Positions 34,509 to 47,450 of a stretch of DNA of 64,000 bases are shown here, piece after piece. The DNA comes from Perognathus longimembris pacificus. Lineage: Eukaryota; Chordata; Mammalia; Rodentia; Heteromyidae. The notes under the pieces are model-generated. The model saw only the letters and a list, made by a program, of their open reading frames with translations. It did not search any database and had not been told where the DNA came from. Location: contig NC_063168.1 in NCBI RefSeq assembly GCF_023159225.1, positions 51,601,377-51,665,376 of the forward strand, read 5' to 3'. The stretch's first letter is position 1; each line of letters opens with the position of its first letter. The position numbers were made by a program, and so were the translations under genes.

Positions 34509-35759
34509 TATACTATGTTGCTGGTTGTTTTACTTTAAAGCATAAAAAGATATAATTAAATCCATCCCTGAGTAGAAAAATAAATTTCCAAAAGCTCAAG
34601 CAAATCAATTGTCTGTTACAAGGTTTATTGGCTTTTTTTTTTCAGTCTTAGATGATATTTTTTTCTCCAAACACAACAGTCTTGGTTAAGGCACTCAATG
34701 TTACTTAATTCCTTTTGTTCCAATAGCATTTAAAGAAAATATTTCCCTCACCCCTCAAGTGTCATTAAATAGCCACAATGTTCAAGATCATATAGCAATT
34801 TCCATCATTGAGCAATGAAAAATTTTTAAATATGGTCATACATCAAATCAGTCTGTATACCTCTCACAGATTGTCACTGGTAACTCAAGGTCATTCAACA
34901 TTTGATGTGCTGCCTTACCTTTATGGCTTCACTTATTGAAAATTCTATCATTGTACAGCTATTTTCATCAGTTCTACTGTTTTTATTAAATGATTCACAA
35001 AACTCCCTTTATTCATTTCCTTTTTTAGGTCATTTTCTGAAATTACCAATAGAATTTTAAAAGATTATGCTGCCTTTTGTTTCAAAATTATATATGATAT
35101 GCCGTGCAAGAATTTTGGAATTACGTCTTTCCAGCTAGAAATGTGAAATATGCCATTCACTCAAATAGAAATATTCCTCTTAGAGGTGCAAATCACCTGG
35201 ATTTGCCTGCTATTAATATAGTATATATTTATATTTAATAATACCGAGATAGTATCTTTAACTACAGGGCTTTATGAAGGCAAAAGAAATTCTTGGGGTG
35301 GCTGAATTCACTTTTGCTAATAAAAAGTATATATAGTTATATATAGCAATGTCTAGAATTTAGCAAGTGGTGATCAACTTTGATTGTCACAGCTAATGGA
35401 AGGGTTGTGGTAGTCTCTACCTGATCTCTGGGTCTTATTTCAGAATCTGTCACTTTTAGCCTTCTGGGTGGTGCCTGAGTTATTTCAAAATGCTGCAGCT
35501 CCCTCTGTTCCATATGCAGAGCTTGGTACCTGCAGAATAGCCTCAGAAGCACATCTTAGCACTTGTGGCAAAGTGAAAGCATAGTAATGTCACTGCAAAT
35601 GGACCCCACATTCACGTCGTACTACCACAGTTTTTGTGCAGTATCAATAGACATTCTCCTAGCTGCAAGTAGAGATCAGTGGAAGAATGTTGATCAGTTA
35701 TGTGAGACTATACAATTGACCCCAAAGACCATAATAACAATAGCAACAACAAAAATAAC
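34509..35759. other. AT-rich single-copy sequence, no gene seen
   Basis: No recognisable gene. The part 35030-35290 is AT-rich with few simple repeats. Confidence 0.4.
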
Positions 35760-35774
35760 ATACACACACAAGCG

Positions 35775-35827
<53 letters not shown>
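35760..35827. repeat. (CA)n microsatellite with a CG-containing start
   Basis: acacacaagcgtgcgcgc followed by a pure CA run of about 45 bp. Alternating purine-pyrimidine sequence of this kind can adopt Z-DNA. Confidence 0.96.
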
Positions 35828-35829
<2 letters not shown>

Positions 35830-36797
35830 CTTCTTATAAAAGTAACTTAGGGATGTCAGGGAGTTATTACTATAGTGTCGATTACTGAACGTTAAATGTC
35901 CTTTGACAATCACAGAGACAAAAAGAATTCAGTCTGTTTTCTAGCCTTTCCTGGTCTTAAATGTCCTGAATACTAATGCAACATCTTGGCCTTGAAAATA
36001 AGCTCAGTATCATCAATGGTAACCTGAGAGGCTCTTCCCAGCCATCTAAGCACAAGAAATGTGCTGTCACAGGAAACGAAGACTCGCCGACACAGATGGA
36101 AAGAAAGAAAGAGGCAACCGCTGAATCCTGTCTTTCGATTGTACCTCTTCCAAAACCCTGAATCTTTTCCCAAAGCAATATTTTTGAAATCCTGCTGCAT
36201 TTTCCCTCTAGCATACATGACTGTGTGACTGTACACTCAACTGCTCTTCATCCATCTTTGAGAACAAATACTCTCCAATACTCAGTGTCTATATTTAGAT
36301 AAGTATCTTGTCACATACTTCCTAAATGCCAGTGTTTGATGGCAAAACACTTATTGTTTTCTAAGAAATAAGAGCATTAGAGAGTACTCAATTTATACTA
36401 ACCTCTCCCCTATAATAAGAGCATGCCATAATTCCAAACTCTGTCAAACAGAGCCACTGTCAAGCATGTCTTTGGTTATTGACAATGGAAGTTGGAAAGT
36501 ACCAGCAGACTGTGCCTGGACTAATTACTACTATTGTCGACTGGTACCTGGTCTAAAGCTGTCTCTCCAACAAATAATGCATTGGGTAAAGAGCAAACCT
36601 GAATAATAACATTGTCAAAGGCTCTATCACGTCATCACTGCCAACTTCCTCAGGGAAATAGCTGACATTCAGACATCTTGCATCACTGTGGCTTTGCCAC
36701 CCTTCCACCCACCCTGTAGTCTAATCAAAAGTCTTCATCATGATAATTCTCACAGGTGGAATACCCAGTGCTCTGCTTTGAAGAAATGAAAGTCTGA
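35828..36797. other. single-copy sequence, no gene seen
   Basis: No repeat or gene recognised. Overlapping frames at 35957-36236 have no supportable homology. Confidence 0.45.

Positions 36798-36860
<63 letters not shown>
36798..36860. repeat. (CT)n microsatellite
   Basis: A CT run of about 60 bp with one early interruption. Confidence 0.97.
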
Positions 36861-36864
<4 letters not shown>

Positions 36865-37075
36865 GTTTTGCAACTCTTCAACAAATGAGTTGTATGCTTC
36901 ATTATAACAGAGCCTTTATGACTTTGGCAGGGAAGAAAAGAGGCCTAAATGGTCTCCTGTACAAGTGAAGCATGAAATTCATTCCATTCCTTTCACATTT
37001 ATATCTGAGGATTTCCTGTACCTGCTGACCATATAGACCATATACTTGCTCTCTAAAGAGTGCATTTACTCCTTT

Positions 37076-37383
37076 TATAGATTTTTATTGTAAAGGTGAT
37101 GTGCAGAGGGGTTATAGTTACACAAATCAGGTAATGAGTACATTTATTTTTGAACAGTGTCACCCCTTCCCTCATTTTCTCCATTTTTTCTCTCTCAACC
37201 TCACTCCACCACAAGTTGTATAGTTCATTTTCAACATAATGTCTAGTATCACTGCTGCATTATTTCACCCTTAGTCCCACCATTTCTGTGTTCTCCCTTG
37301 CCCTCCCCAAAACAGATAAACTTACATGAAGACAAAAAGTACAGAAATCAAACACAGCAACAGAGAAAAGGGAAAAAGTAAAA

Positions 37384-37415
<32 letters not shown>

Positions 37416-37801
37416 TTTCATTTCTTGGAGTTCATTTTGATAAGTAATATTTTATGTGGGCAGATACACATAGGTATTGAGCCTTTGTGATTCTCTCCTA
37501 AGAATACCCTCCTTTGGTCTCAATGTGTGAATGTGTAGAGTCCTATTTAATTTATCATGTCCCACTGTAATTTTTTTGTCTTTTGCCATCCATTATGTTT
37601 ACTTGGAGATGTACAGATGTAGTCTATTTTACAACAAACAAGATAAACAATGCAGCCTATCTTTCTTTGGGTCTGGCTTACTTTGGTTAATATAATTTTT
37701 TCCAAGTCTTTCCACTTCCTTACAAATGAGGCAGCATTATTCTTTCTGATAGAAGCATAGAACTCCATTTTACCACATTTTTCTTGGTCCATTCGTCCAC
37801 T
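37076..37801 (-). mobile_element. old 5'-truncated L1
   Basis: Antisense L1 3' UTR (gtgatgtgcagaggggttat) and ORF2 C-terminus (minus frame ending 37547, KMEFYASIRKNNAASFVRKW). It holds a (CA)n at 37385-37413. Imperfect target duplication: gagtgcatttactcctttta at about 37058-37077 and gagagcatttactctttta at 37802-37820. Confidence 0.85.
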
Positions 37802-37820
37802 GAGAGCATTTACTCTTTTA

Positions 37821-39749
37821 AGGTTGCTTCTGCAAAACAAGAGACAATACTAAACCAAAAATAAAATAAAAGCAACATTTGCACTAATCAAAGAGAGTAA
37901 GATGATACTTGAGTGTTAAATCTCAGTATCAGTGCTATAATCTATTGTGTGAGTTTGGGCTTTGTCATTTAAGACTTTCCCAAAAGGCTTGCCCAATTGA
38001 TAGCTCTCTTCCTTGCCAGCCTAGCTTGACCAACAAGACTTTATTTCCAAGCCAGACAACAAAAGAGGTACCCCCAAGACATCCAACATACCTCCCTAAA
38101 ACACCAAGCTGGCCCAAACTAATCAGAGCTGTTTTATTTGCATAGAAAATAAAGTATGACTTCATTTACCCAATATGTAAATACTTACAAAAACATTTGC
38201 CATAAGCAAAATCCCAAATAAGTTCTCACTTTGCTTCCTACACATATTGGTCATTTCAACCAATCGAAATCCCCTTCAAAAAAATGTCTCACTTGCCCCT
38301 TCTTTAACCTTATTCCTGCTGTTGCTGTGTCATTGGAATGTCTCTCTTCCCTAACTATTTAAGTCATATTCTTCCTTTATGATCTAGCTTAGACTCTAGG
38401 CCTGAGAGCAATGGAGGATCTGGGAGGAATCATTTTGTGAATGAGAATACTGAGACCTGGAGCACAGAAGTGATTTATCAAACAGGAGGGGGAGGTCAGG
38501 AGGAGAAGGAGGAGGAGGAGGCAAGCAGCAGCTCTGAGAATATGCACAGACTGCTTCCTCTAGCTGTTCTCCCAGACCTGTGGAGCAATGACTATGGAAG
38601 TGGGGCTGAGGTAGAGGATGAGGGAAGCAGATTTGCCAGCAATCTTCTATATGCAACACCAGACTTCACTGAAATAAAAATGTGAGGATTAAAACCCCCT
38701 CAAGCGGCTTGGAAACAATGGAGAGGACACTACGAAGATATAAATCACTTTTTCCTTGCAAAACAAGCCAGAATTGGAACATTTTTATGCTATCAAATAA
38801 GAAAGATCATTTCAGTCTTGCAGAAGACTTGGTAAAAATTGGGGTTGGGAATTAAGAGTGCCATTAATATTTAAAATCTTGTTCTGAGCACATGCACTAG
38901 AAATGTTAGCTTTATGAAGGTCCTGTACTTGACAGCTCACTGCTTCTACATGCCTTGCTCTCATTTACAGCCCACAAAATTGAAGAAGGGACACATTTCC
39001 CATTTTTTTCTTTATGATATTCACAGTAATAGGTTTCTCCAATAGCCCCAAGCCTAAGCTAATGGTACTTGCGGTTCTCCATCACTTTGCTTCCCTGTAG
39101 TACTTCCTTCTATGTCCCAATAACAAACTAATAATAATAAGATGAAGATTTCAGCATGGAATCCTTCCCAGATAGAACGTATTTTCTCTTTTAAAACCAC
39201 TTGCGATTAAAACTCAAGTTGCAATTATTTCCTAACTTTTTATACCCATTCATTGACTAACAGCTTTGGTTCTCAGCAACAATTAAATCCAATCTGTTAA
39301 AAAACCTGTTAATAGTTTGATACAAGGGAACTATGAAATCAAAGTGGAAATATAGCTCCTAAATCTTGAAAAACAAGTAAAATTAAAAGCAAAGCACATA
39401 TGTGCTATTTTCTTCTAATATTTTTAGCTTTGCACATTCATCAACAGTAGAATTAGGGAGTCCCATGAAAGAGGCTATGTCTACTGCACAGGCTCACCTG
39501 AATATATTTATCTTTGATTCTAGCATCAAGAATGTGCTAGATCTAGAATCAAGAAGACTTGAATATACTCTTGCTTTGCTACCTGGTGGGTATGCTGGCT
39601 TAGAGGAAGGATTTCTTAGAGCTTCAGTTCTATCATTAATAACTCTATTCCAGACCCTTTCTAGGGTTCCAGATCTGTAAATCCAATTGTCACTCTGACT
39701 CCTTGGCCTTGACAGCCCCAAAGTATATCAGTTTAGCCAAAATCTAGCT
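37821..39749. other. sequence without a recognisable gene
   Basis: A short MIR-like word set lies near 38430-38480 (gaatgagaatactgagacc). A CCAAT-like word (caaccaatcgaaat, about 38259) and an aaaataaagtatgac signal (about 38146) could be an eroded LTR, but I could not define its ends. The Glu-rich frame 38437-38685 has no homology I know. Confidence 0.4.
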
Positions 39750-40445
39750 GACCATGAACTTGATTCTTGTCCATTTTGCCCCATCCATCCACTGAAGCTA
39801 GATAAAAACCTAAAATCCATGCCTGGCATTGTCCTCTGCTCTTATGTCCTCTCTATACTACATTCTGTGAAATCCATACTTTTTATTTCTGCTTACCTCT
39901 TCCATCTCTACCACAGCAGTAGCACACTTATCCAAGTCACCTTCTACATCAGAACTACTCTGAGAACTTCTGTGCTAGTCTACCTCTAGCTACTCTTATT
40001 ATTTGCCTAGAATTCTTTCTGAAATGTTAAGCCTAATAATATTTCAGTGACTTAAGTCTATTTGGATATCCAGTTATTTCCACTGATCTTGAATAGACCT
40101 TTCAGTTATTTGAATGTGCTATGTTCCCCACACACCACAGGTTATTTGCATATATAATTTTCCAGCTTACCATACTCTCTATACCCCAGCCAATGTCTAT
40201 TCTATCAGAAGTCATCTAAATCCTCTCACAAAGAAGCTTTACTCTCACTTCCCAAATGCTGTCAATTCTCCTTATAACATGTGCAGTAGAACATTCCCAT
40301 GGCTGTAACATTCCATTTATTTTGTGATTATTTGACTATTGCCTGCCTTCCCCTAGGAGCTTCATAATGCAAGAAATCAAATCTTACTTTCTCACATGGC
40401 ATATGCACAATAAAAGTGCGTTGAATAATTGAGTGAATCAATGAA
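39750..40445 (+). mobile_element. L2 3' region
   Basis: ccatccatccactgaagcta, a catgcctggcattgtcctct stretch, tgattatttgactattgcct and acaataaaagtgcgttgaat with a following ...attgagtgaatcaatgaat follow the order of L2, including its typical 3' end. It is diverged. Confidence 0.65.
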
Positions 40446-40761
40446 TATAAATTAATAAAACTATGAAAGTAAAAACCCTCTCAGCACTAAAAATCCTATG
40501 TATCTATTATTTAACTTCTCTGTGCAGTCACTAGTTGCATTAAAATGAGGCAAAGTTGTTTTAGTCCCAGAGTGGCTTAGCATCCTAATTTATAGCTGGT
40601 ACAAATTAATGGATCTTGAAAAATCCCTTGTATATCTAAAAGTCTTAGTAGGAAAGCAAAGTATCTATCAAGACACTAAAGGAACAGTACAGAGGAGGGA
40701 AAGTTTTCATGGAGAACAGAGAACATGGCAAGCCAATAGCCTAGATGGAGGAGAGTTAACC

Positions 40762-40777
40762 GGGGGGGGGGGGGGGG
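40762..40777. repeat. G16 homopolymer
   Basis: Sixteen consecutive G residues. Confidence 0.97.
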
Positions 40778-40995
40778 TGTGAGGTGCTAGGGACACACAC
40801 CTACGGAGCAAACAGGTTAGCAGTAGGACCCACCTAAGAAATAAAAAAGACAAGAAATAATTAAATGGTCAGTCTGGTCACCCACTATGAATAATCTTAC
40901 CTAAAGCAGGTGCTGATAATACATGAACCCCCAGAAAAGTTGCTTTAGTTTTTCCTCCTTGGAAAAGCAGTTTTACAGTTGCATTTTCATTTTTG

Positions 40996-41242
40996 TTTTT
41001 TGTTGTTTTTTGTTTTGGGGGGTTTTTTGTTGTTGTTGTTGTTGTTGTTTTTGCCAGTCCAGGGGCTTGGACTCAAGGCCTGAGCACTGTCCCTGGCTTC
41101 TTTTTGCTCAAGGCTAGCACTCTGCCACTTGAGCCACAGCGCCACTTCTGGCCGTTTTCTATATATGTGGTGCTAGGGAATTGAACCCAGGGCTTCATGT
41201 ATATGAGGCAAGCACTCTTGCAACTAGGCCATATTCCCTGCC
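40996..41242 (-). mobile_element. IDL-Geo SINE with a degenerated tail
   Basis: Reversed Geo (gccagtccaggggcttggac), then a reversed ID-like monomer (ggaattgaacccagggc). The A-tail has become a GTT/T repeat (41001-41050). Target duplication tgcattttcatttttg: 40980-40995 and 41243-41258. Confidence 0.92.
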
Positions 41243-41258
41243 TGCATTTTCATTTTTG

Positions 41259-43384
41259 GCATCCTAAAAGACATTACAGCAATTATGATCTCCTGCCCAC
41301 AGTATGCTATTTTTTTTGGAGGCGAGGAGACTGTGATTGTGGCAAATCAGTTTTAAGCTAACTGTAAATGAGAGTTTCTTGGTTACCCACATAAAAACTG
41401 ACACAGAAAGCTCTGTGCACAGATGCTAGAGATGGGCAGGGATAGAAAAGCCTCAGACATACACTGTGATCTCTTGAGCCCTGTGTGGAGTAGGTTCCTT
41501 GAAGGGCTTTCTCATTTAATTGAAAAGAAGAGATGAACACACATGCCTCCTTTATCATGAGCAGCTTCTGTGGAAAATCCTGTCTTATAACATAGCATCT
41601 ACATAGCCAAAAACCTAAAAGACATGGCACTTGCATTCAAGCCTCTATCTGAATGTTTATATATCAAATTATTCAGGGGATAATTGTTCTCCCTCTTTGT
41701 GGACGAGTACAATGAAAGCCCAGCAATTGGTACAATCTCCACAAGTCTTAAGCCAGCAGTTGGAACCCAGGTCTTTCTCAATGGCGTTCCCAGCCTAGTA
41801 GGTTCCTCTGACTGTAACTCTTGGGACAGCAAGCTATCAATGGTTCCGTCTAGGCTTCATGGCTCTTGAACTCTTGGTGAGAGACTCTAGTGTTTCAGTC
41901 TTAGGAACTTACTCAAGGTCTCCTAACATTGGATTAGGGACTGCAGTCTCTGAAATCTTCCTTCAATCAAGTTCTCTGAGGGAAGGCTCAAGTGTTTTTC
42001 CCTTCTGCTAAGTCCTTTCCACTTGTGAAGAAACATTCTTAGTGGGTCAGGCAAGAATCCATAATTCTGGTAAACTCCAGCATTTTGAGAACCTGATCTC
42101 TAAATCTCTTTCAGATATCTTCCCAATAAGACACTGTGGAATCTTTGAAAAGTAGGATCGAGAAAAACTCTGAATTTCCTGATGTTATTCAAACTAATCT
42201 CCAGCTGGACAGTCTGTTTTTGTGTTTTAAAGGCACCATAGATTTGACATGGAAATAAATAGGAAAACACAAGTTACAGAACTTTTTGGGTGCAGCAAAG
42301 GGCTGTGCTAAAGAGAAAGTTCATAGCTATAAGTGCCTATATTAAAAAAAAACAACAAGAGCTATTTTGACTAAATAACCTAGTGTAGTTATGATGTTTT
42401 GTCTGGGTCTTCTGTTCCCTTGGTCTTTGTATGTATTGTGCCTATAGCAAGATGTTGCTGTCACTCATTGGGCTCTATAGTACAATTTACACTTCAGTTT
42501 TGTAATACCTACTAAACATGCTCAAGAACCCAAAAGCCATTTGAAATGGTCACTTTGTCTATTTGAGCTATGACTCATTACAGGACCCACTTTTTCATAG
42601 TTTGAGTCACCACAGATGGGCTCATGTGTTTAATGTAAAGAAACACAGAAAGACGTAAAACAACTAATTTTTGTTCTTCCCATACCCTGATGAATCTCAG
42701 CTGAAACATCCCTAAGTCTTTAAAGCAAAGATGCTGTAACCACACCATTGGCCTTGATGGAAGTCTCTGGAGACATCAGTATAGGTAGAGGGATATGGCA
42801 ATGTGTGTCATATTTCTTTCCTGAATTGCTCAAAATCTAGCAAATTTATGACAGGTAAAATGCACCCTCCCTAGTGCAGCAGCGATCCATAGAAAACATT
42901 ACCAGATAGCAAAGTCGTGGGTGGAGGGGAATGTATTCAGCAGCAGTGATGTCCACCAGCTCATAGCAAGCAGGCCAACTTGAACATCCACCAACTGTAA
43001 GCCAGCCAGAGGCAGCTGTCACCTGCAGGTAAGGTGGGAGGGACTCAGTGTTCCTGAGTAACGAGCTAAAGAGGCATGATGTCTAAATACAATGCAACTT
43101 GTTCAGTGAAATCTTCTTCTGCCATGGCCATTTCACTTTAAGTTGCCACAGGATACAGCACTGCTGGGACAATACAAATGTTACTCATATGCTTTCCAGC
43201 CCCCTGAGAGGCTGTCAGAAAGTATAAGAACACCAGGCTGACAAAGCAACCACCAGTCTAATGGTCAAAGCAGTAAGTGAAGTCTGAGTGTGTGTGTGTG
43301 TCTGTGTGTGTTGTGACTATATAGTATAGGAGTTCTGTTAATGATTTAAAGGAAGTCTTTACATTTAAGTGTGCTTTCAAACGT
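41259..43384. other. mostly single-copy sequence, no gene seen
   Basis: A MIR-like stretch is possible at 41685-41790 (gagtacaatgaaagccc to ttggaacccaggtct). Short TG repeats lie at 43289-43310. No gene is supported. Confidence 0.45.
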
Positions 43385-43570
43385 GGTGTAGTGGTTCACC
43401 TCTTGTAATCCCAGCTACTCAGGAGGTAGAGATCAGGAAGGTCGCCACTGAAGGTCAGCCAGGATAAAAAGTTAGGGAGACACATCTCAACCACCAACCT
43501 AGGATGGTGATTCATGCCCAGTAGTCCCAGCTACAAAGAAGGCATAGGCAAGATCAAAATGCCAACTACA
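43385..43570 (+). mobile_element. old B1-B1 dimeric SINE
   Basis: Two B1-like arms in tandem: cttgtaatcccagctactca (43404 on) and gcccagtagtcccagctaca (about 43517 on). No ID-type right arm follows. Confidence 0.6.
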
Positions 43571-44748
43571 GTATTCAAAAGAAAAGATATGCTACATTTT
43601 AATGCCATTTCTTCCATTCAGATTTCACACACATCTTCCAAGTATAAGGCCTAAACAAAAAAAAATCACAAAATAAAATTTTAATTATTAATCACAATCA
43701 CGAATTCACATTAAATTTTAATACTAGAATAGATTGTATGAATTAGCTGATAAGACTTCCTTTCTAATGAAGGAATCAAGTAATATCACAATGTTCCTTT
43801 GTATTGAGTCCGATGAACTTTATTGTGACTGCAGCTCTGAATGCTATTTACCATAGTAGGTAAGACATCGAGTTTACTAAATGTTCGCCCTTCCTCATTC
43901 TAACAGGAATTCCTCATTGGAAATGGCTAGTAAAACCCTTGAGATCCAGATTCCCCTCTTGCTATCCAGTCTTACCACTTCTTAGTGACCTCACTGAAAA
44001 GTAAACACTCTGTACCATATATTCTGCATACAATTAAAACAAGGCCAAATAACATGCCTGTTTTTCTGTATTTTGTTCTTAACAATGTGAGAGAATGACT
44101 TCAAATAAATAAGAAAAGAAGAAGCTGCAACATTCATCCGAGTCAGGTTTAGTCTTGGCGCTATGATCACTTGTCAAATGAGGTAGTCAATTTTCTGAAT
44201 CTGAACTTTTTTCTAAAACCAGCATTCTTTTCTAGCAACACACTTAGTAGCAGTCTCTTGTTCTTACCAACCACTTGCTTCCCTTTGGAGAGCTCAATCA
44301 TTCTTACCATGTCCTTCGCAGCATTAATGAGATATATCTTTTCCTGTTTTAACATTTTGTTCTTCTGCTCAGTAGACTAAATCTTGCTCCAATGAACTAT
44401 ATCCAGCTCGCCCCACCCTCCAAACCCCCACCCCACATCCTTCTCTCTATTTTAAAGCTATGGAGTTAACTGGAAGGAAAAATGCACATTGAACTGGACA
44501 ACATTTACCTTTTTTTTTTCCTGCCAAGAGACTCAGAACTCTGTAGAAAAGTCTGAGGTGAGTACAACAAGCTAAAAGACCCAGAAAGCACATTAAATTT
44601 AGTCTTAAAAATTGTCTCTCACCAACTCTATTTGCTTTATCATTGAAATATTTCTTTTACTCAAAGTTCTGCCTAACTTGTTTTTCAGAACATGGGCCAT
44701 CCTTAAAGTGTTCACTGAGGTTATGTAAAAATGACTTCTACAGTTTAA
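43571..44748. other. single-copy sequence, no gene seen
   Basis: No repeat recognised. The complementary frames at 44167-44380 show no known domain. Confidence 0.45.
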
Positions 44749-44760
44749 AGTTTGGGAAGT

Positions 44761-45571
44761 GAAATATTGTATCATTTGAAGAAAAATGGATGGACCTAGA
44801 ACAAATCATGTTAAGTGAAGTAAGCCAAGTTCAAAGAGTCAAATGATACATGTTTTCTCTCATGTGCAGGAGCTAGATCTAAAATATATCAAAACAAAAT
44901 AAAGTATACAGGACACTAGGCATTCACCCACAGCGACACTAAAAGAGAATACTCTTAGGGGAGGAACACAGAGGCACAATGCCTCTGACCATATAAAATA
45001 ATACTTACTAAAATGAATTCCAAGAAATGGGAACAAGAGGGGAAAGGTTGTGATAATTTTTTTCTCTCTTTTTTTTCATCTTGTTTATTCATTTATATGG
45101 GGGCTTCCCGGGAATATGGCCTAGTAGTAAAGTGCTTGCCTCATATACATGAAGCCCTGGGTTCGATTCCACAGCACCACATAAATAGAAAAAGCCAGAA
45201 GTGGCGCTGTGGTTCAAGTGGTAGAGTACTAGCCTTGAGCAAAAACCAGCCAGGGACAGTGCTCAGTCCCTGAGTTCAAGGCCCAGGACTGGCAAAAAAA
45301 AAAAAACAGGGATTCATTTATATGTCTTTGGGGGATGGTATAAAGGGGCTTCCTTTCTAAGGAGGTACAATGGGTAAACAAATGCATCAGTGGTACTAAA
45401 AGACACTATGTTGAAAAAAAACTACACAACTTGTAGGCAGGGATAGGAGAGGGAAACTGGGAGGCCACAAAGAAAAGAGTGGCATTGCTCAAAAAGAAAT
45501 GTACTCATTACCTGACTTACAAAACTGTAACCCCTCTGTACATCACTTTAATAATAAGAATAATTTTTTAT
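44761..45571 (+). mobile_element. older L1 3' fragment (first of a pair)
   Basis: gaaaaatggatggacctaga and agtgaagtaagccaagttc, then a 3' UTR ending acatcactttaataataag. It is the same older subfamily as 11231-12030. It is interrupted by the SINE at 45100-45311 and is flanked by agtttgggaagt (44749-44760) and agtttaggaagt (45572-45583). Confidence 0.85.
45100..45311 (+). mobile_element. IDL-Geo SINE
   Basis: gggaatatggcctagtagta (box A side) and gggttcgattccacagc (box B), then the Geo right monomer and an A-tail. Perfect target duplication attcatttatatg: 45087-45099 and 45312-45324. Confidence 0.93.
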
Positions 45572-45583
45572 AGTTTAGGAAGT

Positions 45584-46440
45584 AGAGCAACTCTACTCCT
45601 GGGAATTTATTCAATAAAACAGAAACAATGTTACACTAAAGCAACCAGCACAACCATGTTCATTGCAGCATTGTTTACCATAACTAAGGTATGTAACAAC
45701 CCAGATCCCCCTCACCGTATAAATAGATCAAGAAAATGTGGTATACATACACAATATAATTCTACTGTCCCATCAGAAAGAACAATATTATATGAATCTT
45801 AAAGAAAAGGAAAGACTTGGAAAAAATTATATTAAGTGAAAAAGTCAGATCCAAAGAAACAGGTTGCATGATTTCTCTCATTTGTAGTAACTAGAATGTG
45901 TCTATAAATCTAGAAGTAAACATACCGGATATATATTATACATAATATAATTTATTATTATATGTTACTACATATATTACTATATATATTACTATATATA
46001 TGACAAATTATATAGGTCTCTAGACATTCACACAGTGAGACCAAAGGAGGATATTCATAGGAACAGACCAATAAGGCTCTATAACTATGTGTATATGGTC
46101 ATATAAAATAATATTTTATGAACTCCAAGAAATGGAAACAAGAGATTGTTATTGTTGTTGTTGTCTTTTCCTTTTTTCTTGTTAGTCTATTTTTCTTTGG
46201 GAGGATAAGTGGGACACAGAAAAGGTGGGATAAAGGATGAAAAAATACAGGAGTATTACTCATTAGATACTATGTAGACAATGAACTGTACAACTTGCAG
46301 GTGGGGACAGGAGGAGAAAACTGGGAGAGAGACCAAGGGAAGGAGATGACATGATCCCAAAACAAATGTACTCATTACCTGACTTATATAACTGTAACAT
46401 CCCTGTGTATCACCTTAACAATAAAATGTATTTTTTTTTA
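45584..46440 (+). mobile_element. older L1 3' fragment (second of a pair)
   Basis: The ORF2 C-terminal region (accatgttcattgcagcatt, gaaaatgtggtatacataca) and a 3' UTR ending accttaacaataaaatg plus a short T/A run. It is flanked by agtttaggaagt (45572-45583) and agtttgggaagt (46441-46452). Confidence 0.85.
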
Positions 46441-46452
46441 AGTTTGGGAAGT

Positions 46453-46959
46453 TATAGGTTAAGTGATGTTAAGCAGGTTTTCCTACTGCAGGACTTCTCT
46501 GAGCCTGCAAATTTCCAATGTGTATTACAAAGTTACAAAGGACAAAAACAAATCAAGTAACTTTCCAAACTTGTTTTATCTCACTTTCAAAGATCAGTTA
46601 TTAACATTCTGGTAAATTACTAGCAATCTTCCATGTGAAAACAATTTGATGAATGCTGATAGTACTCCTAACTAAAGCTGGATCAGGAAGGAGGAAGACC
46701 TTTCCTTCTCAGTTAAAGTCATTGAAGAAGACAGCTTAGCACCAAACAGGACTTCTTTTGTTTAGCTATATTTTTTTCCATTTCATCAGTTCAAATATTG
46801 CTGCACTATAAACTTAAGTTTAGAGTTCTTATGAAAGCTTAACTTCTTCTTGAGATCAATTTTACTGTACATAGTTATAGCATATAATAGGATGTTATAA
46901 GACACACACACACATACACATGCCAACATATATCATACTATAGTGGAACAAATTAGCAC
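46453..46959. other. single-copy sequence, no gene seen
   Basis: Nothing recognised apart from a short CA-rich stretch near 46902-46920. Confidence 0.45.
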
Positions 46960-47142
46960 ATCCCTCCTTTCACAGTGAGGTGAGTGATTTTTGCTCTTCA
47001 TAGTCTCCTGCCAACAAAATCAACAAAGCAATCAATCATGGACTGCAACTTTCCAAATCATGAACCAAAATAAATCTTTACTCTTTATAAATTGATTATC
47101 ATGGGTATTTGCCATAGTAATGGAAAGCTGACTGACACGGTT
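46960..47142 (+). mobile_element. MaLR-like LTR 3' fragment
   Basis: catggactgcaactttccaa, gaaccaaaataaatctttac and taatggaaagctgactgaca give the same end pattern as 26940-27080. Confidence 0.5.
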
Positions 47143-47344
47143 GCTCATTTTTTTCCTATCCCAGGCAAGAGCAGCTCATTTCATGAAATTTCTGGATATA
47201 TTGTATATTCATTATAGTCTTTGTATTGTACACCAGACCTTTTGACTTGATCATTCTACATATTCTGCTTCTTTTACTCCACATTTCTTTCCACACATCC
47301 TTACCCTGATAACTACTGTTTAACTCTTTATATAGTTGACTTTT

Positions 47345-47450
47345 TCCCTATACTAAGGATCAGACATAAGGCCTTGCTCATGATAATTTCACACAGCAAA
47401 ATATTCCTAAACCAAACCTATATTACCAGCCCATGCCCTTGCCAGGGTTG
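47345..47450 (-). mobile_element. eroded ID-like SINE
   Basis: Reversed order: ggatcagacataaggccttg, ...cacacagcaaaatattcct, ...accagcccatgccc. It fits an old tRNA-Ala-type SINE but is weak. Confidence 0.35.

Noticed and set aside
35760..35827. possible CRISPR-like or VNTR array
   Set aside because: It is a dinucleotide microsatellite without spacers, in a mammalian genome.
38437..38685. 82-codon acidic frame
   Set aside because: Low-complexity Glu run, no known domain, no splice or promoter context, and a MIR-like start.
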